A stretch of 15,131 nt of DNA, from assembly GCA_050248375.1 (NCBI GenBank), contig JBFWSL010000053.1:1-15131 (forward strand), read 5' to 3'. Under the pieces are notes generated by a model. The model had not been told where the DNA came from. It made no database searches and was given only the letters and a program-made list of their open reading frames with translations. Position 1 is the stretch's first letter. Each line of letters opens with the position of its first letter. The stretch is from JAYZVT01 sp050248375. Its GTDB lineage: Bacteria > Pseudomonadota > Alphaproteobacteria > Rhizobiales > Methyloligellaceae. A program made the translations under genes and the position numbers. This document shows positions 1-7,736 of this stretch, in pieces.

Positions 1-26
1 GCTTGCCGTCATCTTTCCGTCCATAA

Positions 27-48
27 AAAGTATTTAATATGCTACTTT
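27..48. promoter_or_regulatory. Candidate NsrR-type operator upstream of the Rrf2 regulator gene
   Basis: An AT-rich dyad stands out from the GC-rich surroundings: arms AAAGTA and TACTTT are perfect inverted repeats separated by 10 bases, and the core GTATTTAATATGC is close to the ATTTaAAATGC core of known NsrR boxes. It ends 45 bp before the regulator's start codon, a suitable place for autoregulation. The match to the NsrR consensus is from memory and imperfect, and no convincing -35/-10 pair was found beside it. Confidence 0.45.
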
Positions 49-93
49 AAATCCTGTTGGCCTCGGCGGCCACCCGGATTCGAGGATGCGACA

Positions 94-528
94 ATGCGCC
101 TGACACGGTTTTCCGACTATTCCCTGCGGGTGCTTATCCACGTGGGCACCAGGGGCGACCGCCTGAGCACCATAGACGAGATCGCCGGCAGCTTCGGGAT
201 ATCCCGCAACCACGTGATGAAGGTCGTCCAGCGCCTGTCCAGCCTGGGCTACCTGGAAACCCTGCGCGGCAAGGGGGGCGGTATGCGTCTCGCCTGCGAC
301 CCCGCCCGGATCGGCATTGGCAGGCTGATCCGCCAGACAGAGGAGGACATGAACCTCGTCGAATGTTTCCAGGGCGGGGGCGCCTGCGCGATCGAGCCGG
401 TCTGCGCGCTGAAGCTCGCGTTGTCGCGCGCGCTGACGGAGTTTCTCAAGGTTCTGGACGAATACACTCTTGCCGACCTGATCCGGCCACGGAAGCGGCT
501 GGCGGAACTGCTGCAACTGGAGGCTTGA
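94..528 (+). CDS. nsrR: Rrf2-family regulator, NsrR-like nitric-oxide-sensing repressor
   Basis: This 144-aa protein has the usual length and layout of Rrf2 regulators. It opens with MRLTRFSDYSLRVL, typical of NsrR, followed by a winged helix-turn-helix over roughly residues 10-75 with the recognition segment ISRNHVMKVVQRL and the wing GKGGG. Three cysteines, Cys91, Cys98 and Cys104 (C-X6-C-X5-C, in ECFQGGGAC and PVC), match the iron-sulfur ligand set of the NsrR/IscR group. NsrR proteins bind DNA through a cluster that nitric oxide destroys, derepressing NO-detoxification genes. The ATG at 94 follows a GAGG-like ribosome site at 82-85 and a dyad resembling an NsrR box. The gene is convergent with the DUF3422 gene, only 5 bp apart. 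NsrR is preferred over IscR or RirA because of the N-terminus, but the true regulon is not visible here. Confidence 0.85.
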   Translation: MRLTRFSDYSLRVLIHVGTRGDRLSTIDEIAGSFGISRNHVMKVVQRLSSLGYLETLRGKGGGMRLACDPARIGIGRLIRQTEEDMNLVECFQGGGACAIEPVCALKLALSRALTEFLKVLDEYTLADLIRPRKRLAELLQLEA

Positions 529-533
529 GCGCT

Positions 534-1889
534 TTATTCCTTGTGCAGGCCCATGATGCGGCGGATGCGCCTGATGCCGAGGGCGACCGCCGCCAGCACG
601 AAGGGGATGCTCGCGCCGGTGACGATTTCCGCCTTCAGCGGTACGCCGGATGACGACAGGCCCTTGGCCGCGTAGCCGATGATTCCGACGAGATAGTAAG
701 TGATCGCGGCAACGGAGAGGCCTTCGACCGTCTGCTGCAGCCTGAGCTGCAGTTTCGCCCGGCGCGCCATCGTCGCCAGCAGATCCTGGTTCTGCTTCTG
801 GCGGGCCGCGTCGATTCTCGTCGAAAGCAGTTGCGTGGCGCGGGAGATGCGCTCCGAGAGGTTTTCCAGGCGCCGCTCCGCCGAACGGCAGGTCGCCATG
901 GCCGGCGCCAGCCGCCGCTCCATGAACTCGCTGATCATCTGCAGCCCGGGGAGCCTTTCCTCGCGCAGGTCCTCGATCCGTTGCCGCACCAGTTCGTAAT
1001 AGGCGGCCGCCGCCCCGAAGCGGAATTGCGATTCCGCGTAGCGGCTCTCGATCTCGGCTTCCAGCTTGAGCAGCCGGGCCAGCAGGTCGGTTTCCGATTC
1101 CGGCGTCTCGTGCGCCATGGCGTCGGCGATCAGGGACAGTTCGCTCTCGCTGCGCGACAGGCCGGGACCGAGCTTTCGCGCGGCCGGGAAGGTAAGCAGC
1201 GCCATCATGCGGTAGGTGTCGATCTCCAGCATGCGCTGAACCACCCGGCCCGCCTGACGCGGAGTGGCGCTGTGGTTCTGCGTCAGGATACGGCTGAAGC
1301 CGTCGTCATGGATGCGGAAATCCGTCATTACCGTTGCCGCGCCGCCCGAGACGGCTGCGCCCACGAGTACGTTGCCGCCAAAATACCTGCGCGCCAGTTC
1401 GTCGTAGCGTCCCCGGCCCGGCCTCGCCGCGACCACCTCCACATGGGCGGCCATGATCAGCTCGCCCGGCAACCGGGCCAGCCACCCCTCGGGCAGCAGT
1501 GCGATGGCAGGGTGCTTGAAGGGTACGCCCGCGCCGTCGGCGATGATCATCAGCCGGCTGAACTCGTTATGACGCTCGTAGCGGGCGCGAAACCTGCCGA
1601 GGTCCATGAGAAGGTGCCCTTGAGGCTCGACCGGAAGCTCATGGCCGTGTGAAGAGACGAGCTTGCGCAAAACAGACCATTGCCCCGCATGCTGGCCTGG
1701 GTCGCAGACCATGGCGACGTAGCTGATGCGCTGCGCGCCATCCAGTTCGGCCGGCGGGCGGGCATGCACCTCGTCGCTCAGTTCCACCCGCTGTGGATGG
1801 ATGGCGGGCAGGTCCCTGGACCGGCCTTTCGGCGTCCTTGTCATTTTAGGTGTCTTGCTGGGTCCGGCCATAGGGCCCGCATCCTTCAT
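534..1889 (-). CDS. DUF3422 family membrane-anchored protein
   Basis: The 451-aa product matches my recollection of the DUF3422 family (COG4949), predicted membrane-anchored proteins of unknown function common in Proteobacteria. Recognisable stretches include HPQRVELSDEVHARP near the N-terminus, FGGNVLVGAAVSGGAATVMTD in the middle, and a long charged helical region rich in Leu, Glu and Arg before the C-terminus. Two hydrophobic segments close the protein (about residues 391-408 and 423-440), followed by a basic tail RRIRRIMGLHKE, so the bulk probably sits in the cytoplasm. It lies 71 bp downstream of tetR on the same strand and may be cotranscribed. The start is uncertain: ATG at 1889 is the longest, ATG at 1871 has a better AAGGA site ten bases upstream, and ATG at 1844 is also possible. 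The frame stays open up to 2621, but that part is out-of-frame tetR, not a fusion. Confidence 0.85.
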   Translation of the reverse strand: MKDAGPMAGPSKTPKMTRTPKGRSRDLPAIHPQRVELSDEVHARPPAELDGAQRISYVAMVCDPGQHAGQWSVLRKLVSSHGHELPVEPQGHLLMDLGRFRARYERHNEFSRLMIIADGAGVPFKHPAIALLPEGWLARLPGELIMAAHVEVVAARPGRGRYDELARRYFGGNVLVGAAVSGGAATVMTDFRIHDDGFSRILTQNHSATPRQAGRVVQRMLEIDTYRMMALLTFPAARKLGPGLSRSESELSLIADAMAHETPESETDLLARLLKLEAEIESRYAESQFRFGAAAAYYELVRQRIEDLREERLPGLQMISEFMERRLAPAMATCRSAERRLENLSERISRATQLLSTRIDAARQKQNQDLLATMARRAKLQLRLQQTVEGLSVAAITYYLVGIIGYAAKGLSSSGVPLKAEIVTGASIPFVLAAVALGIRRIRRIMGLHKE

Positions 1890-1960
1890 GGCGCCGCCGC
1901 GGGCGATTTGCTCCGTACCGGAACTATAGCCCAGGCGCCGCAACTCGCCATGCTCGGCGT

Positions 1961-2596
1961 CTATCGAAGATGGCTCTTCAGGAAGGCGTCGACGGTCCGG
2001 TCGACATAGCCGGCGATCCGGTCCCTGCTGCTTTCGGGATCGTTGCAGAGTATGGCGCGCAACTGCAGGAAGCCGAGCAGCGAACCGTAAAACTGCTCCG
2101 CGGAGATGTCCGGATCGTCGATCCGCAGCCCGCTGCGTTCCTTCTGCGCCTCCAGGAAGCGTGCGAGCCGGGAAACGATGCGGCGGGGGCCGGTCTCGTA
2201 GGTCAGCCGGCCGAGCTCCGGAAACCGGTTGGATTCCGCGATGATAAGCCTGTGCAGCGCGAGAGAGGATGACGACAGCACCCGTTCGAGAAAGTCCTGC
2301 CCGAACCGGCGCAGGCTCTGCCCCATATCCCCCGGCGCGAGTTCCGCCTGGGAAATCGGCGCCAGGAAGGATTCGACGCGCTGCTCTATGATCGCCCCGA
2401 ACAGCGCTTCCTTGCTGCCGAAATGATGGTAGATCGTCTGCTTGGAGACCTTCGCGCGGGCGGCGATGTCGTCCATGGTCGCCGCGCCGTAGCCTGATTC
2501 CAGGAAGGCTTCCGTCGCCGCCTCCAGGATGGCCCGGTGCTTCCGGCTCGAATGCGGCGCGCGCCGCACTGTGCTGATCTCCGTGGCTGGACTCAT
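1961..2596 (-). CDS. TetR/AcrR-family repressor, probable regulator of the adjacent RND efflux operon
   Basis: This 211-aa protein has a clear TetR N-terminal DNA-binding domain: AILEAATEAFLESGYGAATM, then DDIAARAKVSKQTIYHHFGS, the diagnostic helix-turn-helix, followed by KEALFGAII. The C-terminal two-thirds is helical and should hold the ligand pocket and dimer interface; it resembles the AefR-like/AcrR_C-type regulators only in general character. The gene is divergent from the RND adaptor and pump genes, with a perfect 16-bp palindrome between them, so it very likely represses the pump and perhaps itself. I chose the ATG at 2596; a GTG immediately upstream (2599) would add one residue. The inducer cannot be predicted from sequence. 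Confidence 0.9.
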   Translation of the reverse strand: MSPATEISTVRRAPHSSRKHRAILEAATEAFLESGYGAATMDDIAARAKVSKQTIYHHFGSKEALFGAIIEQRVESFLAPISQAELAPGDMGQSLRRFGQDFLERVLSSSSLALHRLIIAESNRFPELGRLTYETGPRRIVSRLARFLEAQKERSGLRIDDPDISAEQFYGSLLGFLQLRAILCNDPESSRDRIAGYVDRTVDAFLKSHLR

Positions 2597-2611
2597 CACG
2601 AAATCGTTTGA

Positions 2612-2640
2612 TTGACGGCAAGACCCTTCTTCAATATTAA
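2612..2640 (+). promoter_or_regulatory. Sigma70-like promoter of the RND efflux operon
   Basis: TTGACG at 2612-2617 (five of six matches to the -35 consensus) is followed after exactly 17 bp by TATTAA at 2635-2640 (four of six to the -10). Transcription would start near 2647, inside the palindrome at 2645-2660, giving a leader of about 41 nt before the adaptor start codon. Confidence 0.6.
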
Positions 2641-2644
2641 ATTT

Positions 2645-2660
2645 TGGACTGATCAGTCCA
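2645..2660. promoter_or_regulatory. TetR-family operator palindrome
   Basis: TGGACTGATCAGTCCA is a perfect 16-bp palindrome in the 91-bp gap between the divergent tetR and adaptor genes. It covers the predicted transcription start of the efflux operon, so bound repressor would block initiation. GGACTGATCAGTCC-like sequences are common for TetR-type efflux regulators. Binding by the neighbouring TetR is inferred from position. Confidence 0.8.
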
Positions 2661-2687
2661 GTTTATTTTTGGTCATACGGATACTGA

Positions 2688-3785
2688 ATGAAACGCATGC
2701 TCCCCGATGGCCGGATGCGTGGCGCGATGCTGCGTCCTGTCCTTGTTTTTGGCGGTAAACGGGTATTTTTCGCCGTGGTCGCCGCTGTTCTTCTGGCTTT
2801 TCCCGCAACGGCCCAGACCCCTGCCGCTCCGCCCGCCGTACCGGTGGAGGCGGCCAAGGTTCAGGTCGGGCAGCTCTCCGAGCGGGTCACCGCTGTCGGC
2901 AGCCTCAAGTCCAACGAGTCGGTCATCATCCGGCCCGAGGTCGCCGGCCGGGTCATCAGCATCAATTTCGATGAAGGCCAGCGGGTCAAGCAGGGCGATC
3001 TGCTGATCGCGCTCGACGATTCCGTCTACAAGGCCGAGCTCGACCAAGCCAAAGCCCAGCTCGATCTGGCCCAGAGCAACTTCAAGCGCGTTCAGGAGTT
3101 GCACCAGCGCGAGGTGGCCACCGCCCGCGCGCGTGACGAGGCCCAGTCCGGCCTGCAGGTCGGCACTGCCGCCGTTGCCCTCGCGGAGGCGCGCCTGGAG
3201 AAGATGGCGATCCGCGCGCCCTTCTCCGGTATCGCCGGCCTTCGCAAGGTCAGCGCCGGCGACTACATCACCGTCGGCCAGGACATCGTCAACCTGGAGG
3301 ACATCGAGCCGATCAAGGCGGATTTCCGCGTCGCGGAGAAATTCCTTCCCTCGGTCCACAACGGCCAGAAGATACAGATCAAGGTGGACGCTTATCCGGA
3401 CAAGATTTTCGAGGGCGAGGTTTACGCCATCGATCCCCGCATCGACGAGGGCGGCCGCAGCATCGTCATCCGCGCCCTCGTGCCCAACGAGGACGGCTTG
3501 CTGCGCCCGGGTCTGTTCGCCCGCGTCACCCTTATCCTGGATATGAAGGAGCGGGCTCTTACCGTGCCCGAGCAGGCGATCATGCCGCGAGGCTCCGACC
3601 AGTTTGTCTATACCGTGATCGACGGCACGGTGAAGCAGACCAAGGTGAAGATCGGCACCCGCCGCGACGGCCGCGTCGAGATCGTCGAGGGTCTCGGCAC
3701 CGACGATGTCGTCGTCACCGCCGGGCATCTGAAAATCCGCGACGGCAGCAAGGTCACCGTCGTAAACGAACAGAAGGGGGCCTGA
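2688..3785 (+). CDS. RND efflux system periplasmic adaptor (membrane fusion protein)
   Basis: The 365-aa product is a HlyD/AcrA-type adaptor that links an inner-membrane RND pump to an outer-membrane channel. Residues from about 23 to 43 (KRVFFAVVAAVLLAFPATAQ) form a signal sequence ending in ATAQ, with no lipobox cysteine. Next come a lipoyl half-motif (SVIIRPEVAGRVISINFDEG, from residue 77), an alpha-helical hairpin rich in Ala, Gln and Glu at about 112-167, the second lipoyl half (MAIRAPFSGIAGLRKVSAGD, from about 172), and beta-barrel and membrane-proximal domains ending near KIRDGSKVTVV. The ATG at 2688 is the first in frame after the promoter; internal ATGs at 2697, 2715 and 2727 would still leave a signal peptide. 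The pump gene starts 5 bp after the stop codon, so the two are translated from one message. Confidence 0.92.
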   Translation: MKRMLPDGRMRGAMLRPVLVFGGKRVFFAVVAAVLLAFPATAQTPAAPPAVPVEAAKVQVGQLSERVTAVGSLKSNESVIIRPEVAGRVISINFDEGQRVKQGDLLIALDDSVYKAELDQAKAQLDLAQSNFKRVQELHQREVATARARDEAQSGLQVGTAAVALAEARLEKMAIRAPFSGIAGLRKVSAGDYITVGQDIVNLEDIEPIKADFRVAEKFLPSVHNGQKIQIKVDAYPDKIFEGEVYAIDPRIDEGGRSIVIRALVPNEDGLLRPGLFARVTLILDMKERALTVPEQAIMPRGSDQFVYTVIDGTVKQTKVKIGTRRDGRVEIVEGLGTDDVVVTAGHLKIRDGSKVTVVNEQKGA

Positions 3786-3793
3786 CCCTCTTG
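3774..3793 (+). promoter_or_regulatory. Ribosome binding site and TTG start of the RND pump gene
   Basis: AAGGGGG at 3774-3780, inside the end of the adaptor gene, lies ten bases before TTG at 3791. The first in-frame ATG (3839, residue 17) would remove the conserved N-terminal ISDISISRPVF, so TTG is the best start. This may lower pump yield relative to the adaptor. Confidence 0.7.
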
Positions 3794-6700
3794 GGTATCT
3801 CCGACATTTCCATCAGCCGGCCGGTCTTCGCGACCGTCATGAGCCTGATTCTGACCCTGGTGGGTATCGTCTCGTACCAGCGGCTGACGGTCCGCGAGTA
3901 TCCCAACATCGACCCGCCGGTGGTGACCGTGCAGGCCACATACAAGGGCGCCAGCGCGGAGATCATCGAGACGCAGGTGACCCAGGTGCTGGAAGACTCG
4001 CTTTCCGGCATCGAGGGCATCGACTTCATCACGTCGATCAACCGCGCCGAACAGGCCCAGATCACCATCCGCTTCAAACTGGACCGGGATCCCGATGCCG
4101 CCGCCGCCGATGTGCGCGACCGCGTGGGCCGCGTGCGCGACAAGCTGCCCGACGAAATCGACGAGCCGGTTATCCAGAAGGTCGAGGCGGACGCTCAGCC
4201 GATCATCTACCTGGCCTTCTATAGCGACAAGCACAGTCCCCTGGAGATCACCGACTACGCCGACCGCTTCGTGAAGGACCGGTTGCAGACGCTGCCGGGC
4301 GTGGCGGAGGTGCGCATATTCGGCGAGCGGCGCTATTCCATGCGCATCTGGCTCGACCCCGAGCGGCTGGCCGCCTACCAGCTCACGCCACAGGACGTGG
4401 AGGCCGCGCTGCGGAGTCAGAATGTGGAGGTTCCCGCCGGCCGCGTTGAAAGCCAGCAGCGCGAGTTCACCGTCCTGTCTGAAACCGACATGCGTACGGA
4501 AGATCAGTTCAACAAACTGATCGTGAAGCAGTCCGACGGCTATCTGGTCCGGCTCTCCGACGTTGGCCAGGCCGAGATCGGCGCGCTCGACGAGCGCAGG
4601 AACGTGCGATTCAACGGCAATCCGGCCATTGCTCTCGGTATCGTCAAGCAGGCGACCGCCAATCCCTTGGACGTGTCGCACGCGGTGCGCGCGGAGCTTC
4701 CCACCATCATCGAGTCCCTGCCTGACGGCATGCAGGTGAAGGTCGCGCACGACAAGTCGGTGTTCATCGAGGAGTCGGTGAAGAACGTCTACCACACCAT
4801 CGGCGAGGCCATCGTGCTGGTGGTGCTGATCATCTTCTTCTTCCTGCGGTCGCTGCGCGCCACCCTCATCCCGCTGGTGACCATCCCGGTGTCGCTGATC
4901 GGCGCCTTCGCCCTGATGTTCGCGCTCAACTTCACCATCAACACGCTGACCCTGCTGTCGCTGGTGCTCGCCATCGGTCTCGTGGTGGACGACGCCATCG
5001 TCATGCTGGAGAACATCTTCCGCCATGTGGAGGAAGGCATGCCGCCGCTCCGCGCCGCCTATCAGGGCAGCAAGGAAATCGGCTTCGCGGTCGTGGCCAT
5101 GACCCTGACGCTGGTGGCGGTCTATGTGCCGATCGGCTTCATGTCCGGCTCCACCGGACGCCTGTTCACCGAGTTCGCCTGGGCGCTGGCGGGCGCCGTG
5201 CTCGTATCCGGCTTCGTGGCGCTGACGCTCACGCCGATGATGTGCTCCAAGCTGCTCAAGACCCATCAGCAGCACGGCCGCGTCTACCTCGCCGTCGAGG
5301 GCTTCCTGAACGGCATGACCGGCGGCTATCGCCGCCTGCTCGGCCTGGCGCTATCCATGCGTCCCGTGATGCTGTTGATCGGCCTCGCCGTGGCCGGATC
5401 GAGCTACTTTTTCTACGGCATGCTCAAGTCCGAGCTGGCGCCTTACGAGGACCAGGGCACGGTGGTGGCCATCTTCCTCGCGCCCGAGGGCGCGACCATC
5501 GACTACACCGATAAATACGCCGCCCAGCTCGAGGACATCTTCGCCAATACCAAGGACATCGACCGCTATTTCGTCGTCTCGGGCTCGCCGGTGGTCTCCC
5601 AGGGCATCGGCTTCGTCAAGATGACGCCCTGGAGCGAGCGCACCCGCACCCAGCAGGACATCGCCCAGGAGCTTCGCCCCAAGCTGTTCGCCGTCCCGGG
5701 CATCCTGGCCTTTCCGGGCAATCCGCCACCGCTCGGCCAGAGCGTGCGCGACAAGCCGATCTCCTTCGTCGTCCAGACCTCGCAGTCCTACGACACATTG
5801 CAGGAGATGGTCGACGCCATCATGGACAAGGCGCGCGAGAACCCGGGCTTTGCTAACCTGGACACCGATCTGAAGCTGAACACGCCCCAGCTCAAGATCA
5901 CCGTCGACCGCGACAAGGCCGCCGACGTCGGAGTGCAGGTGGAGACGCTCGGCCGTACCCTGGAAACCCTGCTTGGCGGACGGCAGGTGACGCGCTTCAA
6001 GCGCGAAGGCGAGCAGTATGACGTGATCGTGCAGGTGGCCGACATCGATCGCCGCAATCCCGAGGATCTGCGCCGCATCTACGTGCGCGGCACCGGCGGC
6101 ACCATGATACCGCTTGGCAATCTGATCGAGGTCGAGGAGCAGGTGGCCCCGAAGGAACTGAACCACTTCAACCAGCTCCGTTCCGCCACCATTTCCGCCC
6201 ACCTCGCGCCCGGCTATACGGTCGGCGAGGGCCTCGAGTTTCTCGAGGATGCCGCCCGCGACGTGGTCAGGGGCAAGGGCCAGATCGACTATTCCGGTCA
6301 GTCGCGCGAGTTCAAGGAATCCACCTCGGACATCTACCTGACCTTCCTGCTGGCGCTCGCCTTTATCTACCTGGTGCTGTCGGCGCAGTTCGAGAGCTTC
6401 CGCGATCCCTTCATCATCATGCTGACCGTGCCGCTCTCCATGGCCGGCGCGCTGGCGGCCCTGTGGCTGAGCGGCGGTACGCTCAATATCTACAGCCAGG
6501 TTGGCCTTGTGACGCTGATCGGCCTGATCACCAAGCATGGCATTCTCATCACCGAGTTCGCCAACCAGCTTCGCGCGGCCGGTGAGGAAAAATTCCATGC
6601 GGTGACCGAGGCTTCGGTCATGCGCCTGCGCCCGATCCTGATGACCACCGGCGCCATGGTGCTGGGAGCGGTCCCGCTCGCCATCGCCACCGGCGCCGGC

Positions 6701-6907
6701 GCGGAGAGCCGCCAGGATATCGGCTGGGTGATCGTGGGCGGCCTGCTGGTCGGTACCTTCTTCACCCTCTTCGTCATTCCGGTGGTCTACACCTATATCG
6801 CCGGCCCGGTGAACGTAGAGGCGCATGGCGGAGCCGAGCCTGTGCGGGAGGAAAAGGCCTCCGGCAAGGGCCGCCGCGGCAGCGGTAAGGTGCAGCCGGC
6901 CGAGTAG
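3791..6907 (+). CDS. RND multidrug efflux permease, HAE-1 type
   Basis: This 1038-aa protein has the full length and architecture of the AcrB/MexB family, proton-driven trimeric pumps of the inner membrane. The N-terminus ISISRPVFATVMSLILTLVG is transmembrane helix 1. A large periplasmic loop follows, with the usual SGIEGIDFITS and LPGVAEVRIFGER motifs. Helices 2-6 include GLVVDDAIVMLENIFRHVEE, which carries the proton-relay pair Asp400-Asp401; a second periplasmic loop comes next, then helices 8-12 with GLITKHGILITEFANQLR, whose Lys915 matches the relay lysine. All three key residues are present, so the pump should be active. No outer-membrane factor gene follows in this operon, so a TolC-like channel must come from elsewhere. 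The substrate cannot be read from sequence. The C-terminus ends in a Lys/Arg/Gly-rich cytoplasmic tail. Confidence 0.95.
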   Translation: MGISDISISRPVFATVMSLILTLVGIVSYQRLTVREYPNIDPPVVTVQATYKGASAEIIETQVTQVLEDSLSGIEGIDFITSINRAEQAQITIRFKLDRDPDAAAADVRDRVGRVRDKLPDEIDEPVIQKVEADAQPIIYLAFYSDKHSPLEITDYADRFVKDRLQTLPGVAEVRIFGERRYSMRIWLDPERLAAYQLTPQDVEAALRSQNVEVPAGRVESQQREFTVLSETDMRTEDQFNKLIVKQSDGYLVRLSDVGQAEIGALDERRNVRFNGNPAIALGIVKQATANPLDVSHAVRAELPTIIESLPDGMQVKVAHDKSVFIEESVKNVYHTIGEAIVLVVLIIFFFLRSLRATLIPLVTIPVSLIGAFALMFALNFTINTLTLLSLVLAIGLVVDDAIVMLENIFRHVEEGMPPLRAAYQGSKEIGFAVVAMTLTLVAVYVPIGFMSGSTGRLFTEFAWALAGAVLVSGFVALTLTPMMCSKLLKTHQQHGRVYLAVEGFLNGMTGGYRRLLGLALSMRPVMLLIGLAVAGSSYFFYGMLKSELAPYEDQGTVVAIFLAPEGATIDYTDKYAAQLEDIFANTKDIDRYFVVSGSPVVSQGIGFVKMTPWSERTRTQQDIAQELRPKLFAVPGILAFPGNPPPLGQSVRDKPISFVVQTSQSYDTLQEMVDAIMDKARENPGFANLDTDLKLNTPQLKITVDRDKAADVGVQVETLGRTLETLLGGRQVTRFKREGEQYDVIVQVADIDRRNPEDLRRIYVRGTGGTMIPLGNLIEVEEQVAPKELNHFNQLRSATISAHLAPGYTVGEGLEFLEDAARDVVRGKGQIDYSGQSREFKESTSDIYLTFLLALAFIYLVLSAQFESFRDPFIIMLTVPLSMAGALAALWLSGGTLNIYSQVGLVTLIGLITKHGILITEFANQLRAAGEEKFHAVTEASVMRLRPILMTTGAMVLGAVPLAIATGAGAESRQDIGWVIVGGLLVGTFFTLFVIPVVYTYIAGPVNVEAHGGAEPVREEKASGKGRRGSGKVQPAE

Positions 6908-6927
6908 GGCGGCGAAGGCGCCTGCTG

Positions 6928-6960
6928 CGCCCGTCGCTGCGGGCGAGTCCGGAACCGGAC
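6928..6960. terminator. Two small hairpins between convergent genes
   Basis: The 55-bp gap between the pump gene and the convergent phosphoesterase gene holds CGCCCG (6928-6933) pairing with CGGGCG (6940-6945) across a 6-nt loop, and GTCCGG (6947-6952) pairing with CCGGAC (6955-6960). Neither has a T-tract, so they are at best weak or bidirectional terminators. Confidence 0.3.
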
Positions 6961-6962
6961 GA

Positions 6963-7718
6963 CTAAGTTGCGATCCGGACTTCGCTGGCGAAGCCCCGGG
7001 CCGGGTCGTGGCGGTGCAGGTAGTAAACCGGGCGCCCTTCCATCTCCGCGGGATACTCGCCCTTGCGAAGGGTGGTCGCGATGCTCGTCGTCACGATCGC
7101 GGGAGTTGTCCCGACCGTCCCCCCGGTCAGCCTGTGCACATGGCCGCTGAGGACGGCCACGATCTGTCCGGCCTGTGCGATCGCCCCGGCGAGCCTCTCC
7201 ATGCTGTCCTGCGTCACGAAGTTGACCGGGTCGGGCCCCACGGGAACGCGGAAAGGGGGATGATGGCTGCACACGACGGCAGGTCTGTCCGGGTCGCGTT
7301 CCAGAAGACCCGCGAAACGCTGCGCCCGCTCCTTGCAGAAGTCGCCCTTGTTGTTGCCCTCGCTGAGCGTGTCGAGGGCAATGATCCTCAAGGGGAAGTC
7401 CTCGATGGCATAGTCGATGAAGGGTGCGCCGGGTTCCAGGTAGCCTGCCCCGAGGAAGCTTGAGAGCAGGTTCGTCCGGTCGTCCTTGTTGCCCGCGAGC
7501 ACGAAGACCGGCGCGCGCGCGCGGGAAAGGATCGCGGCCGAGAGCGCATACTCATCCGCGAGCCCGTTATGGACGATATCGCCCGTATGGACGATCAGGT
7601 CCGGTTGCGGGTCGAGCGTGTTGATGTCGGCGATGACGCGCTCGAAATCCTGCAGACGCTGGTCCGTGTCGGGGGCATCCAGCGCGACATGCGTGTCGGA
7701 AATCTGCGCGATGATCAT
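6963..7718 (-). CDS. Calcineurin-like metallophosphoesterase (CpdA/GpdQ-like), last gene of the apr-sat operon
   Basis: The 251-aa product has the ordered metal-binding motifs of class III cyclic-nucleotide-type phosphodiesterases: ISDTH (Asp8, His10), HTGDIVHNG (Asp47), AGNKDDR (Asn77), SHHPPF (His151, His152) and SGHVH (His192, His194). The fourth position of the usual GNHD motif is Lys78 instead of His, so the residue that normally sits over the scissile phosphate is replaced. There is no signal peptide, so it should be cytoplasmic. It starts 18 bp after the sat stop codon on the same strand and is probably cotranscribed. Family members hydrolyse cAMP, glycerophosphodiesters or other phosphodiesters. 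Its position beside ATP sulfurylase and APS reductase makes a nucleotide substrate of this pathway (APS, AMP or PAP) worth considering, but that is inference. Confidence 0.85.
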   Translation of the reverse strand: MIIAQISDTHVALDAPDTDQRLQDFERVIADINTLDPQPDLIVHTGDIVHNGLADEYALSAAILSRARAPVFVLAGNKDDRTNLLSSFLGAGYLEPGAPFIDYAIEDFPLRIIALDTLSEGNNKGDFCKERAQRFAGLLERDPDRPAVVCSHHPPFRVPVGPDPVNFVTQDSMERLAGAIAQAGQIVAVLSGHVHRLTGGTVGTTPAIVTTSIATTLRKGEYPAEMEGRPVYYLHRHDPARGFASEVRIAT

Positions 7719-7736
7719 CTCGGCGCGAGCATGCGG

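Noticed and set aside
1..24. Start of a divergent minus-strand gene at the left edge
   Set aside because: Only four to eight codons are visible, with a weak ribosome site, so it cannot be annotated as a gene; it is kept only as part of the NsrR-box observation.
57..653. Plus-strand 198-codon frame overlapping the NsrR-like gene
   Set aside because: It is an Arg/Pro-rich shadow of nsrR and the end of DUF3422 with no domain; the Rrf2 frame is clear.
534..2621. Single 695-codon frame suggesting a TetR-DUF3422 fusion
   Set aside because: The TetR domain is encoded in a different register of the same strand (1961-2596). The extension upstream of DUF3422 is only an open shadow.
3608..6826. Long minus-strand frames (about 490-555 codons) opposite the adaptor and RND pump genes
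   Set aside because: They are shadows typical of GC-rich coding DNA, with His/Asp/Gln-rich low-quality translations and no recognisable domain.
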